A stretch of 64,000 nucleotides of DNA from NCBI RefSeq assembly GCF_030657335.1, contig NZ_CP131039.1, positions 2,310,501-2,374,500 of the forward strand. Direction: 5' to 3'. The position numbers and the translations under genes are program-made. Below are positions 1-8,205 of this stretch, one piece after another. The notes under the pieces are model-generated. The model did not search any database and was not told the DNA's origin. It saw only the letters and a list, made by a program, of their open reading frames with translations. Source of the stretch: Croceibacterium aestuarii (GTDB lineage: Bacteria > Pseudomonadota > Alphaproteobacteria > Sphingomonadales > Sphingomonadaceae). Position 1 is the stretch's first letter; the number at the start of each line of letters is the position of its first letter.

Positions 1-279
1 GTCGGCAACCGAGAGGATATCCCGGGCAAACCCGGTGGCGGCATAGGCCCGCGCGTCGGAAATGTCCTTTTCCGCCCGGCGGCGCACGTTCTGGGTGTCG
101 GCGCGAGCGTAGAGGACGTCCTGCTTGGCCGCTGCGAGTTCCTCGCGCAGCCGGGCCAGTTGGTCATCCTCGCCGGCCTTGGCGTCCTCGTCGAGCAGGT
201 CCTTGTCGACCATCTCTTCCGGAACGCCCTTCAATTCCTCTTCCACCGCGGCGTCGCGCGGCTTGTCATCGTTGCTCAT
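1..279 (-). CDS. grpE: Nucleotide exchange factor GrpE (C-terminus beyond window)
   Basis: GrpE is the cytoplasmic nucleotide-exchange factor of the DnaK chaperone. Only the first 93 residues are present; the gene runs off the left edge. The visible part has the usual acidic, low-complexity N-terminus, then a long charged coiled-coil helix (LARLREELAAAKQDVLYARA type) and the start of the NVRRRAEKD stretch typical of GrpE. The ATG at 279-277 lies nine bases after the hrcA stop, with an AGGAC ribosome site in the gap, so hrcA and grpE form one transcript. This heat-shock neighbour supports the assignment. Confidence 0.9.
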   Translation of the reverse strand, partial: MSNDDKPRDAAVEEELKGVPEEMVDKDLLDEDAKAGEDDQLARLREELAAAKQDVLYARADTQNVRRRAEKDISDARAYAATGFARDILSVAD

Positions 280-288
280 GAAGTCCTG

Positions 289-1332
289 TTATCCGATCAG
301 TTTGCCCAGCGAACGGGCGGTGAAATCCACCATGGGAACGACTCGCGCGTAATTCAACCGCGTCGGCCCGATAACGCCAAGCACGCCGACGACGTTCCCC
401 TCGCGGTCGCGGTACGGCGAGGCGATAACCGACGAGCCGCTGAGCGCGAACAGCCGGTTTTCGCTGCCGATGAATATGCGAGTCGCCTGTGCCTCGCGCG
501 CCGAATCGAGCAGCCCGGCAATCGACTGCTTGTTCTCGAGGTCGTCGATGAGCGAGCGGACTCGCTCGATATCCCCAAGCGCGGTCTCGTCGAGCAGGTT
601 GGCCTGCCCGCGCACGATCAGCACCGGGCGGCGCTCCGCATCCTCGCTCCATACCGCCAGCCCGCGCTCGACCAAATTGCGGCTGACTTCGTCGAGCTGG
701 CTGCGGCCCGAGGCGATCTCATCGCGCATGGCCCGCGCAGCCTCGGCCAGCGTGCGCCCGGCAAGCCGCGCCGAAAGATAGTTGCTCGCGCGTTCGAGAG
801 TCGCCGCCGCATGAGGCCCGTCGAGTGCGACGACGCGGTTTTCGACTTGCCCGTCCTCCCCAACCAGGATTGCCAGCGCTCGCTCGGCCGAGAGCGGCAC
901 CAGGGTCATCTGGACGAGGCGCGGCTCGCGGCGCGGGACCAGGACCATGCCCGCGGCGCCCGAGAGATCGGAAAGCATGGTGCTGACCTGTTCGAGCGCC
1001 TGTTCGATCGGTCCCGGCGAGGACAAGCGACGCTCGATCGCCGCGCGCTCGTCGGCGCTGGGCTCGGCCACCTGCATCATCCCGTCGACGAACAGCCGCA
1101 AACCGGTCTCGGTCGGCATGCGCCCCGCGCTCGTATGCGGCGCCGCAAGCAGGCCGAGCGACTCGAGTTCGGCGAGGACCGAGCGGATGGAAGCAGGCGA
1201 TAGGTTGAGCGCGCCCTCCCCCGCGAGCGTCTTGGACCCAACCGGCTGCCCGCTGGCGAGATAGTTCTCGACCACGAGACGGAAAATCTCGCGGGTTCGC
1301 TCATTCAGTTCGGAAACTGGGGGTGACGACAT
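289..1332 (-). CDS. hrcA: Heat-inducible transcription repressor HrcA
   Basis: HrcA represses chaperone genes by binding CIRCE operators and is helped by GroEL. The 347-residue length is normal. The N-terminus holds the winged helix ([20 protein letters not shown], then [18 protein letters not shown]) followed by the family signature [18 protein letters not shown] near residue 70. The C-terminal part is the GAF-like dimer domain. It is divergent from rph with about 50 bases between the start codons and leads directly into grpE. No CIRCE operator (TTAGCACTC-N9-GAGTGCTAA) was seen in that gap, so autoregulation is not shown here; the gap does hold a short imperfect palindrome, CTAGCCGCTAG. Confidence 0.95.
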   Translation of the reverse strand: MSSPPVSELNERTREIFRLVVENYLASGQPVGSKTLAGEGALNLSPASIRSVLAELESLGLLAAPHTSAGRMPTETGLRLFVDGMMQVAEPSADERAAIERRLSSPGPIEQALEQVSTMLSDLSGAAGMVLVPRREPRLVQMTLVPLSAERALAILVGEDGQVENRVVALDGPHAAATLERASNYLSARLAGRTLAEAARAMRDEIASGRSQLDEVSRNLVERGLAVWSEDAERRPVLIVRGQANLLDETALGDIERVRSLIDDLENKQSIAGLLDSAREAQATRIFIGSENRLFALSGSSVIASPYRDREGNVVGVLGVIGPTRLNYARVVPMVDFTARSLGKLIG

Positions 1333-1381
1333 GACAGGGACCTATCTAGCCGCTAGGCGAGCACGCGAAAAGGAGAACCCC

Positions 1382-2098
1382 ATGCGTCCATCCGGCCGCG
1401 CGCCCGACGAAATGCGCGTCATCACCATCGAGACCGGCTTTACCAAGCATGCCGAAGGCTCGTGCCTGATCAGCTTCGGCGACACCAGGGTTCTTGTCAC
1501 CGCCAGCGTCGAAGAGCGCGTCCCGCCGTGGCTTCGCGGCAAGGGCCAGGGTTGGGTCACGGCCGAATACTCGATGCTGCCGCGCGCGACTCATACCCGC
1601 GGACAACGCGAGGCGGCCAAGGGCAAGCAGAGCGGCAGGACGCAGGAAATCCAGCGCCTTATCGGGCGCTCCTTGCGTGCCGTGACAGATATGGCAAAGC
1701 TCGGCGAACGCCAGATCACGCTCGATTGCGACGTCATCCAGGCCGACGGCGGCACCCGCACCGCCTCGATCACGGGCGCATGGGTGGCCCTGCGCCTCGC
1801 GGTCGACAAGCTGCTCAAGGATGGGAAGCTGAGCGAGGACCCGATCACCGCCAAAGTGGCGGCGATTTCCTGCGGTATCTACCACGGCACGCCAGTGCTC
1901 GATCTCGACTACGTCGAAGATTCGGGCGCCGATGCCGACGCCAATTTCGTCCTGATCGAAGGCGGCCAGATCGCCGAGGCGCAGGCCACGGCCGAAGGCG
2001 CCACATACGACGAGGAAGGCCTGCTGCGCCTGCTGCGACTGGCCCAGATCGGCTGCGCGCAGATCTACAAGGCGCAGGGAGAGGCGGTCGCCAAGTGA
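1382..2098 (+). CDS. rph: Ribonuclease PH
   Basis: RNase PH is a phosphorolytic 3'-5' exonuclease that trims tRNA 3' ends. The protein has 238 residues, the family norm. It begins [13 protein letters not shown] and carries the conserved blocks [17 protein letters not shown], the [13 protein letters not shown] block, and [19 protein letters not shown], which include the phosphate- and RNA-binding arginines. The ATG at 1382 was chosen because AAGGAG lies just upstream; an in-frame ATG at 1331 would add 17 unconserved residues and overlap hrcA. Its stop overlaps the GTG start of rdgB, so the two are translationally coupled. Confidence 0.95.
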   Translation: MRPSGRAPDEMRVITIETGFTKHAEGSCLISFGDTRVLVTASVEERVPPWLRGKGQGWVTAEYSMLPRATHTRGQREAAKGKQSGRTQEIQRLIGRSLRAVTDMAKLGERQITLDCDVIQADGGTRTASITGAWVALRLAVDKLLKDGKLSEDPITAKVAAISCGIYHGTPVLDLDYVEDSGADADANFVLIEGGQIAEAQATAEGATYDEEGLLRLLRLAQIGCAQIYKAQGEAVAK

Positions 2099-2724
2099 CC
2101 CGCCGCATCGGCTCGGCAAAGCTGGTCATCGCCACGCACAACGCGGGCAAGCTCAAGGAAATCGCCGCACTGCTCGCCCCGCACGGCGTCGAGTGCATCT
2201 CGGCTGGCTCGCTCGGCCTGCCCGAGCCGCCGGAGACCGGCCGGACCTTCGTCGAGAACGCCCTGATCAAGGCCCGCGCCGCCGCCGAAGCCTCGGGCAT
2301 GGTCGCGCTCGCCGACGACAGCGGACTGTCGGTGGCGGCGCTGGGCGGGCGGCCCGGTGTCTACACTGCCGATTGGGCCGAGCGGCAATGGTTCGAAGGC
2401 GATCCGGGGCGCGACTGGTACATGGCGATGGGCAAGGTCGAGGGCATGCTCCAGGCCAAGGGGGCGGAGACGCCGCGCGATGCCTGGTTCACCAGCGTCC
2501 TGGCCCTCGCCTGGCCCGACGGCGAGCACGCCGTTTACGAAGGCCGGGTCGATGGCGCGCTGACCTGGCCGCCGCGCGGCACCCTGGGTTTCGGCTACGA
2601 TCCGGTGTTCGTGCCGGAGGGGCGCGAAATGACCTTCGCCGAACTCGATCCGGCGGAGAAGCACCGCATCAGCCACCGCGCCGATGCCTTCGCCAAGCTG
2701 GTCGCGGACCAGTTCGCAGGGTAA
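2095..2724 (+). CDS. rdgB: dITP/XTP pyrophosphatase (RdgB/HAM1 family)
   Basis: This house-cleaning enzyme hydrolyses non-canonical purine triphosphates (dITP, ITP, XTP) to monophosphates and keeps them out of DNA and RNA. The 209 residues fit the family. The nucleotide-binding motif [13 protein letters not shown] is near residue 11, the catalytic acidic stretch [19 protein letters not shown] is in the middle and [10 protein letters not shown] with the C-terminal SHRADAF motif closes the fold. Translation starts at a GTG that overlaps the rph stop (GTGA). hemW follows nine bases later. The order rph-rdgB-hemW is common in alphaproteobacteria. Confidence 0.95.
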   Translation: MTRRIGSAKLVIATHNAGKLKEIAALLAPHGVECISAGSLGLPEPPETGRTFVENALIKARAAAEASGMVALADDSGLSVAALGGRPGVYTADWAERQWFEGDPGRDWYMAMGKVEGMLQAKGAETPRDAWFTSVLALAWPDGEHAVYEGRVDGALTWPPRGTLGFGYDPVFVPEGREMTFAELDPAEKHRISHRADAFAKLVADQFAG

Positions 2725-2733
2725 GCTCGGGCG

Positions 2734-3885
2734 ATGGCCCGCGCGCTCTACATCCACTGGCCCTTCTGCCTCGCCAAGTGCCCGTACTGCGACTTCAACT
2801 CGCATGTCCGCGGCGGCATCGACGTGCCCGCTTGGCGCGAGGCGATGCTCGCCGATATGCGCCACGAGGCGGGAATAGCTGCGAACGAAGCTCTCGATTC
2901 GGTGTTCTTCGGGGGCGGAACACCCTCGCTCATGCCCCCTGCCCTCGTTGCCGACCTGCTTGAAGAGGCCGAGCGGCTGTGGGGCTTCGCACCCGGGATT
3001 GAGATCACGCTCGAGGCCAATCCCTCGTCGGTCGAAGCGGCCAACTTCCGCGATCTCGCCGCCGCCGGCGTGAACCGCGCGTCGCTCGGCCTCCAGGCGC
3101 TCGATGACCGAACGCTGCGCTTCCTCGGGCGCCTTCACGACGCAGAGGAGGGCCTGAACGCGCTCGAGACGGCGCAGAGCGCGTTCGAGCGGGTCAGCTT
3201 CGACTTGATCTACGCCCGCCCCGGCCAGAGCGCCGAGCAGTGGGCTGCGGAACTCGAACGCGCGCTTGGCTTCGGCACCGGTCACCTTTCGCTGTACCAG
3301 CTGACCATCGAACCGGGCACGCGCTTCGCCACCGACGTTCGGCAAGGCGCCTTCAGCCCGCTCGACAACGACCCCGCGGCCGACCTGTTTGCGCTGACCC
3401 GGGAGATGACCGAGGCCGCGGGGCTCCCCGCCTACGAAGTGAGCAACCACGCCCGCCCGGGCGAGGAGAGCCGCCACAACCTCGCCTACTGGCGCTACCG
3501 CGATTATGCCGGGATCGGTCCCGGGGCACACGGGCGGCGCGGCGGCGTGGCGACCTTGCGGCACAAGAAGCCGGAGAACTGGCTCGCCGCCGTCGCGGAG
3601 ACCGGAAGCGGCCTCAAGGACGAACGCTCCCTCGCCTCGCGCGAACAGGCCAGCGAGGCGCTGCTGATGGGCCTGCGGCTTGGCGAGGGGGTGGACCTTG
3701 CGGACCTGTCGCGGCGGTTCGGCATCGCCACGGCCGACCTCATCGACCGCGAGAAGCTCGCCTTTCACGAACGCCTCGGCCTGGCCTGGAGCGACGGCGC
3801 GCGGATCGGCGTCACGCCGCACGGCATGCCGCTGCTCGACGCGCTGCTCGGGGAACTGGTACCCGCCGCGCTGGTCGCGGCATGA
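2734..3885 (+). CDS. hemW: Radical SAM family heme chaperone HemW
   Basis: HemW is a radical SAM protein related to oxygen-independent coproporphyrinogen oxidase (HemN). It binds heme and delivers it to target proteins rather than oxidising coproporphyrinogen. In this 383-residue protein the cluster motif is C12-x3-C16-x2-C19 (FCLAKCPYCDF). It lacks the fourth cysteine of true HemN, as HemW proteins do. The FFGGGTPSLM glycine-rich SAM motif and the SLGLQ strand follow. The stop overlaps the ATG of xerC by four bases (ATGA). Confidence 0.93.
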   Translation: MARALYIHWPFCLAKCPYCDFNSHVRGGIDVPAWREAMLADMRHEAGIAANEALDSVFFGGGTPSLMPPALVADLLEEAERLWGFAPGIEITLEANPSSVEAANFRDLAAAGVNRASLGLQALDDRTLRFLGRLHDAEEGLNALETAQSAFERVSFDLIYARPGQSAEQWAAELERALGFGTGHLSLYQLTIEPGTRFATDVRQGAFSPLDNDPAADLFALTREMTEAAGLPAYEVSNHARPGEESRHNLAYWRYRDYAGIGPGAHGRRGGVATLRHKKPENWLAAVAETGSGLKDERSLASREQASEALLMGLRLGEGVDLADLSRRFGIATADLIDREKLAFHERLGLAWSDGARIGVTPHGMPLLDALLGELVPAALVAA

Positions 3886-4778
3886 GCGGGGCCGACCTGC
3901 TCGAGGCCTGGCGCGAGCACCTCACCAAGGGCCGCCGCCGCTCCCCGCACACCGTGCGCGCCTATTGCGCCGCCGCCGCCCGGCTAATCGCCGCGACGGG
4001 TGCCGAGGAATGGCCCGAAATCGCCGCGCTGGATGGACGTTCGTTGCGCGGCCAGCTCGCCGCCCGGCGGGCCGACGGCATCGGCAATGCCTCGACCGCG
4101 CGCGAGCTTTCGGCACTCAGGGGCTTCATCGCCTTCGCCCGCGAACAGACCGGGCAAGCCGACGCCGCCGCCCCACGCCTGCGCGGGCCCCGGATCAAAA
4201 AGGGCCTGCCGCGCCCGGTTACCCCCGACGATGCAGAGAACCTTGCCGACTGCGTGCACTCGCTCGCCGCCGACGACTGGATCGGCGCCCGCGACCGCGC
4301 GGTGCTGCTGCTGATGTACGGCAGCGGCCTGCGCATCGCCGAGGCGCTATCGCTGACCGCCGCGGCGTTGCCCCTGGGCGAGACTCTGACGGTTACCGGC
4401 AAGGGGGGCAAGCAGCGCGTGGTGCCCGTTTTACCGATCGTGCGCGAGGCTGTGGCCGACTATGCAGGCCGCTGCCCCTGGCCCCTGAAGCCGGACGAGC
4501 CGCTATTCCGCGGCGCCCGGGGCGGACCGCTCGGGCAAGGCATGGTCCAGAAGGCGGTGGCCAAGGCTCGAACTATGCTCGGCCTCCCGGCCACTGCCAC
4601 GCCGCACGCGCTGCGGCACAGCTTCGCCACCCACCTGCTCGGCAACGGCGCGGACCTCAGGAGCCTGCAGGAACTGCTCGGCCACGCGAGCCTGGGCTCG
4701 ACGCAGATCTACACTAAGGTCGATGCGGCGGTCCTGCTCGACACGTATCGCAATGCGCATCCGCGTGAGCGGGACTAG
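3882..4778 (+). CDS. xerC: Site-specific tyrosine recombinase XerC
   Basis: XerC/XerD resolve chromosome dimers at dif during division. The protein has 298 residues: an N-terminal SAM-like core-binding domain (about 1-95) and the C-terminal catalytic domain. All catalytic residues are visible: R151 in SGLRIAEAL, K near 174 in GKGGKQR, H242 and R245 in HALRHSFATHLL, H268 in LLGHASL and nucleophile Y277 in TQIYTKV. Choice of XerC over XerD rests on general resemblance only. The neighbourhood is housekeeping with no phage genes, so a phage integrase is unlikely. The TAG stop overlaps the stop of the convergent DedA gene. Confidence 0.88.
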   Translation: MSGADLLEAWREHLTKGRRRSPHTVRAYCAAAARLIAATGAEEWPEIAALDGRSLRGQLAARRADGIGNASTARELSALRGFIAFAREQTGQADAAAPRLRGPRIKKGLPRPVTPDDAENLADCVHSLAADDWIGARDRAVLLLMYGSGLRIAEALSLTAAALPLGETLTVTGKGGKQRVVPVLPIVREAVADYAGRCPWPLKPDEPLFRGARGGPLGQGMVQKAVAKARTMLGLPATATPHALRHSFATHLLGNGADLRSLQELLGHASLGSTQIYTKVDAAVLLDTYRNAHPRERD

Positions 4779-5383
4779 CGGCGATCCTCGCGCGGCTTCC
4801 AGGTCGCCACGCGGTAGATGTACCATGCGGCCATTGCGACGATCAGCGCAATCACGAACCAGTTGGCGTAACCTTCGTATTTCGTGATTAGCGGCGCGAG
4901 CCGCCGGCCCCCCTCGATCAGCACCGCATTCCAGATTGCCGACCCGGCAAAGGTGAAGACCAGGAAGCGCCACAGGCTCATGTGCGAAAGGCCCGCAGGA
5001 AGCGAGACGATGGTCCGCAGAAACGGCGAAAAGCGCAGCGCGAAGACGACCCACTGGCCGTGACGCTGGAAGAAGCGGGCGGCCTTTTCGACGTCCTCGA
5101 AGTCGACGGTGAACCAGCGGCCGTGCCGCTCGATGAACTCGCCGAGGCGCTGATATCCCCATTTATTGCCAATCCAGAACCAGAAGTAATTGCCGACGGT
5201 AGCGCCCGCCGTGCCGACAACCAGCAAGGTCCAGAATTCCATTTGCCCGCGCGCGACCAGGACTCCGCCCAGGCCCATGATCACTTCGGAGGGGATCGGC
5301 GGAATGACGTTTTCGAGCGCCATCAGCAGGAAGATCCCGAGGTAGCCTCCCTGCGCGATAGCCTGGATGATGAGATCGTGCAT
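4775..5383 (-). CDS. DedA family membrane protein (SNARE-associated/VTT domain)
   Basis: DedA proteins are inner-membrane proteins. Some family members act as undecaprenyl-phosphate or phospholipid flippases and support membrane potential. This one has 202 residues with an N-terminal hydrophobic segment, the glycine-rich FENVIPPIPSE-like loop (ALENVIPPIPSEVIMGLGG, residues about 23-41) and the conserved GNYFWFWIGNKWG block, then the RFSPFLRTIVSLPAGLSHM motif and two more membrane helices. The ATG at 5383 was preferred to a much longer upstream reading frame because the conserved part begins here. It converges on xerC with a four-base overlap of stop codons. Confidence 0.88.
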   Translation of the reverse strand: MHDLIIQAIAQGGYLGIFLLMALENVIPPIPSEVIMGLGGVLVARGQMEFWTLLVVGTAGATVGNYFWFWIGNKWGYQRLGEFIERHGRWFTVDFEDVEKAARFFQRHGQWVVFALRFSPFLRTIVSLPAGLSHMSLWRFLVFTFAGSAIWNAVLIEGGRRLAPLITKYEGYANWFVIALIVAMAAWYIYRVATWKPREDRR

Positions 5384-5427
5384 TGGAGTTTCAACGGGCC
5401 GGCGGGAAAAAGGTTCGCACCGCCTGC

Positions 5428-5916
5428 TCAGCCGTTGGGCCACTCGTCCGTATCGTGGTCGGGATGCTGACGATTTGTGACGCGTATCGCGGCCGCCCAG
5501 GCTTCCTGGCCTGCGCTCTCGGTTTGGCCACCGTCCTCCACGTCGGGAAGAGGCTTGAGCCACGACACACGCGCCTCGGTCCCCACTTCCGCGATTGGCG
5601 GAAAGTCCGACGGATCGTCTAGCGAGCCGATCGTGAGGTTCGTGCGTCCGGTGTTGCCACGGTAGAAGAGCGGTGTGCCGCACCTCTCGCAAAACCCGCG
5701 CTCCACATGCTCGGAACTGCGGAATATTGCGGGCTCGCCGCGAGTGAAGGTCAAAGCTGGGTTGGGAGCGGCAACGAGAGCAGCAAAGACGTTGCCCACC
5801 GCTTTCTGGCACATGCGGCAGTGGCACAGGTGTGAATTGTCGAGCATTTCCGTAGCCCGGTATCTGACAGCACCGCACTGGCACCCGCCGGTGACGGTCT
5901 TTGAAATTCGGTCCAC
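5428..5916 (-). CDS. GFA/CENP-V-type zinc-binding protein
   Basis: Members of the glutathione-dependent formaldehyde-activating (GFA) fold bind zinc through cysteines; most have no proven substrate. The 162-residue protein shows the three cysteine clusters CQCGAV (near residue 12), CHCRMC (near 32) and CERCGTPLFY (near 75). A GTG start at 5916 is chosen because GGGAGCG lies upstream and the conserved sequence begins a few residues later. It follows gshB by 14 bases on the same strand, so a glutathione-linked role is suggestive but not shown. The C-terminal 30 residues are charged and poorly conserved-looking. Confidence 0.8.
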   Translation of the reverse strand: MDRISKTVTGGCQCGAVRYRATEMLDNSHLCHCRMCQKAVGNVFAALVAAPNPALTFTRGEPAIFRSSEHVERGFCERCGTPLFYRGNTGRTNLTIGSLDDPSDFPPIAEVGTEARVSWLKPLPDVEDGGQTESAGQEAWAAAIRVTNRQHPDHDTDEWPNG

Positions 5917-5930
5917 CGCTTCGCTCCCGT

Positions 5931-6887
5931 CTACAACCGTGCTTCGATGGCATCCCAGATCAGCGCCGCCGTATCGGTGCCGTTGAACGCGTCGATGGCG
6001 ACGATGCCGGTCGGGCTGGTGACGTTGATTTCCGTCAGCCATTTGCCGCCGATCACGTCGATGCCGACGAAGATCAGGCCGCGCTTCTTGAGCTCGGGCC
6101 CCATTGCCGCACAGATTTCCTCTTCGCGCGCCGTCAGTTCGGCCTTCTCGGCATAGCCGCCTTGCGCAAGGTTGGAGCGGAACTCGCCCTTGCCCGGCTT
6201 GCGGTTGATAGCGCCCGTGACAACGCCGTCGACGAGCACGATGCGCTTGTCGCCCTCGGAGACTTCGGGGAGGAACGGCTGGACCATGTGCGGCTCGGGC
6301 CAGGTCTGGTTGAAGACCTCGAACAGCGCGGAAAGGTTGGTCCCGTCGGCGCCAATCTTGAAAATCGCCTTGCCGCCGTTGCCGTGGAGCGGTTTCACCA
6401 CCACCGCGCCATGCTGCTCGAGGAAAGGCCGTACGTCGGCGATATTCCGCGTCACCAGCGTCGGCGGCATGAAGCGCGCAAAATCGAGCACGAACATCTT
6501 TTCCGGCGAATTGATGACCCAGTGCGGATCGTTGACCACCAGCGTTTCGCCCTTGAGCCGGTCGAGCAGCATGGCCGCGCTGATGTAGCCGAGATGGAAC
6601 GGCGGATCCTGCCGCATCAGGACGACATCGATGTCTTTCGCCAGATCGATGCGCTGCGCTTCGCCCTGCCACTCGAAGTGATCGCCCTCGACCCGGCGAA
6701 CGTGCAGCGGGCGGGCCCAGGCGGTGATCCGGCAGTTCTCCCAGGTCAGGCTGCGCACGTCGTAGTGCCACACGCTGTGCGCCCGCGCCTGCGCGGCGAG
6801 CATCAGCGCGAACGAGCTGTCGCCGGCAATGCCAATGCTCTCGATCGGATCCATCTGGACGGCTACTCTAAGCGGCACTTGCCTCAT
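5931..6887 (-). CDS. gshB: Glutathione synthase
   Basis: GshB ligates glycine to gamma-glutamylcysteine using ATP, the last step of glutathione synthesis. The 318-residue protein has the prokaryotic GSH-S N-terminal domain (VAVQMDPIESIGIAGDSSFALM near the start, DVVLMRQDPPFHLGY near 90) and an ATP-grasp C-terminal domain (VVVKPLHGNGGKAIFKI near 150, FVGIDVIGGKWLTEINVTSPTG near 280). It is downstream of yraN with a palindromic repeat in the gap. The order rsmI-yraN-gshB on one strand is usual in alphaproteobacteria. Confidence 0.95.
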   Translation of the reverse strand: MRQVPLRVAVQMDPIESIGIAGDSSFALMLAAQARAHSVWHYDVRSLTWENCRITAWARPLHVRRVEGDHFEWQGEAQRIDLAKDIDVVLMRQDPPFHLGYISAAMLLDRLKGETLVVNDPHWVINSPEKMFVLDFARFMPPTLVTRNIADVRPFLEQHGAVVVKPLHGNGGKAIFKIGADGTNLSALFEVFNQTWPEPHMVQPFLPEVSEGDKRIVLVDGVVTGAINRKPGKGEFRSNLAQGGYAEKAELTAREEEICAAMGPELKKRGLIFVGIDVIGGKWLTEINVTSPTGIVAIDAFNGTDTAALIWDAIEARL

Positions 6888-6890
6888 CCC

Positions 6891-6957
6891 CGTTCATCGT
6901 GAGCCTGTCGAAGGGCGGAGGCGCGGCGTTCATGGTGCGACAGGCTCACCACGAACC
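6891..6957. repeat. Family A palindromic repeat (REP-like), intergenic copy
   Basis: Two inverted arms, CGTTCATCGTGAGCCTGTCG at the left and a matching CGACAGGCTCACCACGAACC at the right, flank a GC-rich loop of about 27 bases between yraN and gshB. The arm matches the arms found at 29798-29876 and inside ppdK at 30425-30496, so this is a dispersed element. Here the GAACG end of each arm points outward, opposite to the other two copies. The hairpin could also affect the yraN-gshB transcript. Confidence 0.75.
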
Positions 6958-6970
6958 GGAACCGGCAGCG

Positions 6971-7321
6971 CTATGGCTGCCAGGCGTTGACGATGTGGCG
7001 CGGCCAACGCCCGGGCGCAAGCAGCAGCACGTCGATGCGCGGCAAATCTCCGGCGCGCAGGAAACGATGGGCCGTCGCCTCGACCGCGGCGGCGACGCGG
7101 CGCAGACGCCAGGGATCGATCGCCTCGTCGAGCTCGACCGCCGTGCGGCGCCACTTCACTTCGGCGAAGACGACGGTGCGCCCGCGCCGGACGACGAGAT
7201 CGATCTCGCCGCGCGGGGTCTTCACCCGCCGAGCGAGCACGCGGTAGCCGTGGAGCCGCAGCCACAAGGCGGCGGAGCGCTCTCCCCGCCGGCCGCGGCG
7301 CTCGGCTTCGCGGCGGTTCAC
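6971..7321 (-). CDS. yraN: YraN family (UPF0102) endonuclease-like protein
   Basis: UPF0102 proteins have a PD-(D/E)xK nuclease-like fold; their biological substrate is not settled. The 116 residues carry the characteristic GERSAALWLRLHGYRVLARRVKTPRGEIDLV block, where the aspartate of GEIDLV and the FAEVKWR motif (E and K) are the expected metal-site residues. The GTG start at 7321 overlaps the rsmI stop (GTGA), so expression is coupled to rsmI. An in-frame extension upstream would lie wholly inside rsmI and was rejected. Confidence 0.88.
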   Translation of the reverse strand: MNRREAERRGRRGERSAALWLRLHGYRVLARRVKTPRGEIDLVVRRGRTVVFAEVKWRRTAVELDEAIDPWRLRRVAAAVEATAHRFLRAGDLPRIDVLLLAPGRWPRHIVNAWQP

Positions 7322-8166
7322 TTGAGCTCGAGCGCGCGGGCGTAGAGCGCTTTTCGATCGAGCCCGGTCGCCTTGGCCACCGCTGCCGCCGCCTGCGACG
7401 CCTTGTGTGTCAGCAATGCCTCGCGCAGCAGCCCATCGGCATCCTCTGCGCTTGTTCCACCCTCGCCCGGCGGGCCCACCAGCAGGACGATCTCGCCGCG
7501 CGGCGGGTGCGCGGCGTAGTGCTCGGCCAGCTCGGCGGCGCTGCCGGTGCGACATTCCTCGTAGAGCTTGGTCAGCTCGCGCGCGACAGCGACCTCGCGG
7601 TCCGGCAGCGTCTCGCCGATGGCGTCGAGCGATTTCGCCAGGCGCGGCGCGGTCTCGAAGAACACGAGCGTCGCGCGCAGGCCGGCCAGTTCGGCGAGCA
7701 TTTCGCGCCGCGCCTTGTCCTTCGCGGGCAGGAACCCGGCAAAGAGGAAGCGATCGTTGGGCAGGCCCGACAGCGTCAGCGCCATGACCGGGGCGCTCGG
7801 CCCGGGGAGGCTGGTCACCGGAATGCCCGCCGCGCGCGCGTCGCGAACCAGACGATAGCCCGGATCGGACACCAGCGGCGTACCCGCATCGCTGACCAGC
7901 GCCACGGCCCGCTCGCGCATCGAATCGATCAGCTTCGCGCGGTCTCTTTCACCGGCGTGGTCGTCATAGCGCCACAGCGGCTTCGAAATCCCGAGATGCC
8001 GGAGCAGCTTGGCGGTGACGCGCGTATCCTCGCAGGCAATGGCATCGCAGCGGCCAAGCACGTCGACCGCGCGCCGCGTGACGTCGCCGAGATTGCCAAT
8101 CGGCGTCGCGACAATATAGAGACCGGCATCGAGAGGTTCGGGAGGAGGGTCGCGCTCTTCGCTCAC
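7318..8166 (-). CDS. rsmI: 16S rRNA (cytidine(1402)-2'-O)-methyltransferase RsmI
   Basis: RsmI methylates the 2'-O of C1402 in the decoding centre of 16S rRNA. The 282-residue protein has the tetrapyrrole-methylase fold: YIVATPIGNLGDVTRRA at the N-terminus, CEDTRVTAKLL, the VALVSDAGTPLVSDPGYRLV loop near residue 90 and SLPGPSAPVMALTLSGL. It is divergent from an LpoA-like lipoprotein gene with 39 bases between the start codons and leads the rsmI-yraN-gshB run. The pairing of rsmI with an lpoA-type gene is conserved in many proteobacteria. Confidence 0.95.
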   Translation of the reverse strand: MSEERDPPPEPLDAGLYIVATPIGNLGDVTRRAVDVLGRCDAIACEDTRVTAKLLRHLGISKPLWRYDDHAGERDRAKLIDSMRERAVALVSDAGTPLVSDPGYRLVRDARAAGIPVTSLPGPSAPVMALTLSGLPNDRFLFAGFLPAKDKARREMLAELAGLRATLVFFETAPRLAKSLDAIGETLPDREVAVARELTKLYEECRTGSAAELAEHYAAHPPRGEIVLLVGPPGEGGTSAEDADGLLREALLTHKASQAAAAVAKATGLDRKALYARALELK

Positions 8167-8205
8167 AACGAGCCTTGTGGACCATCCGCAGCAGGAGCGG
8201 CAAGC

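Noticed and set aside
1333-1381. CIRCE operator between hrcA and rph
   Set aside because: No TTAGCACTC-N9-GAGTGCTAA or close relative is present; the CTAGCCGCTAG palindrome is too short and different.
2065-3822. A 585-codon minus-strand frame opposite rdgB and hemW
   Set aside because: Shadow frame covering two well-supported genes on the other strand.
3882-4778. Phage or integron integrase
   Set aside because: Length, motifs and the purely housekeeping neighbours fit chromosomal XerC; no att site, tRNA or phage gene is near.
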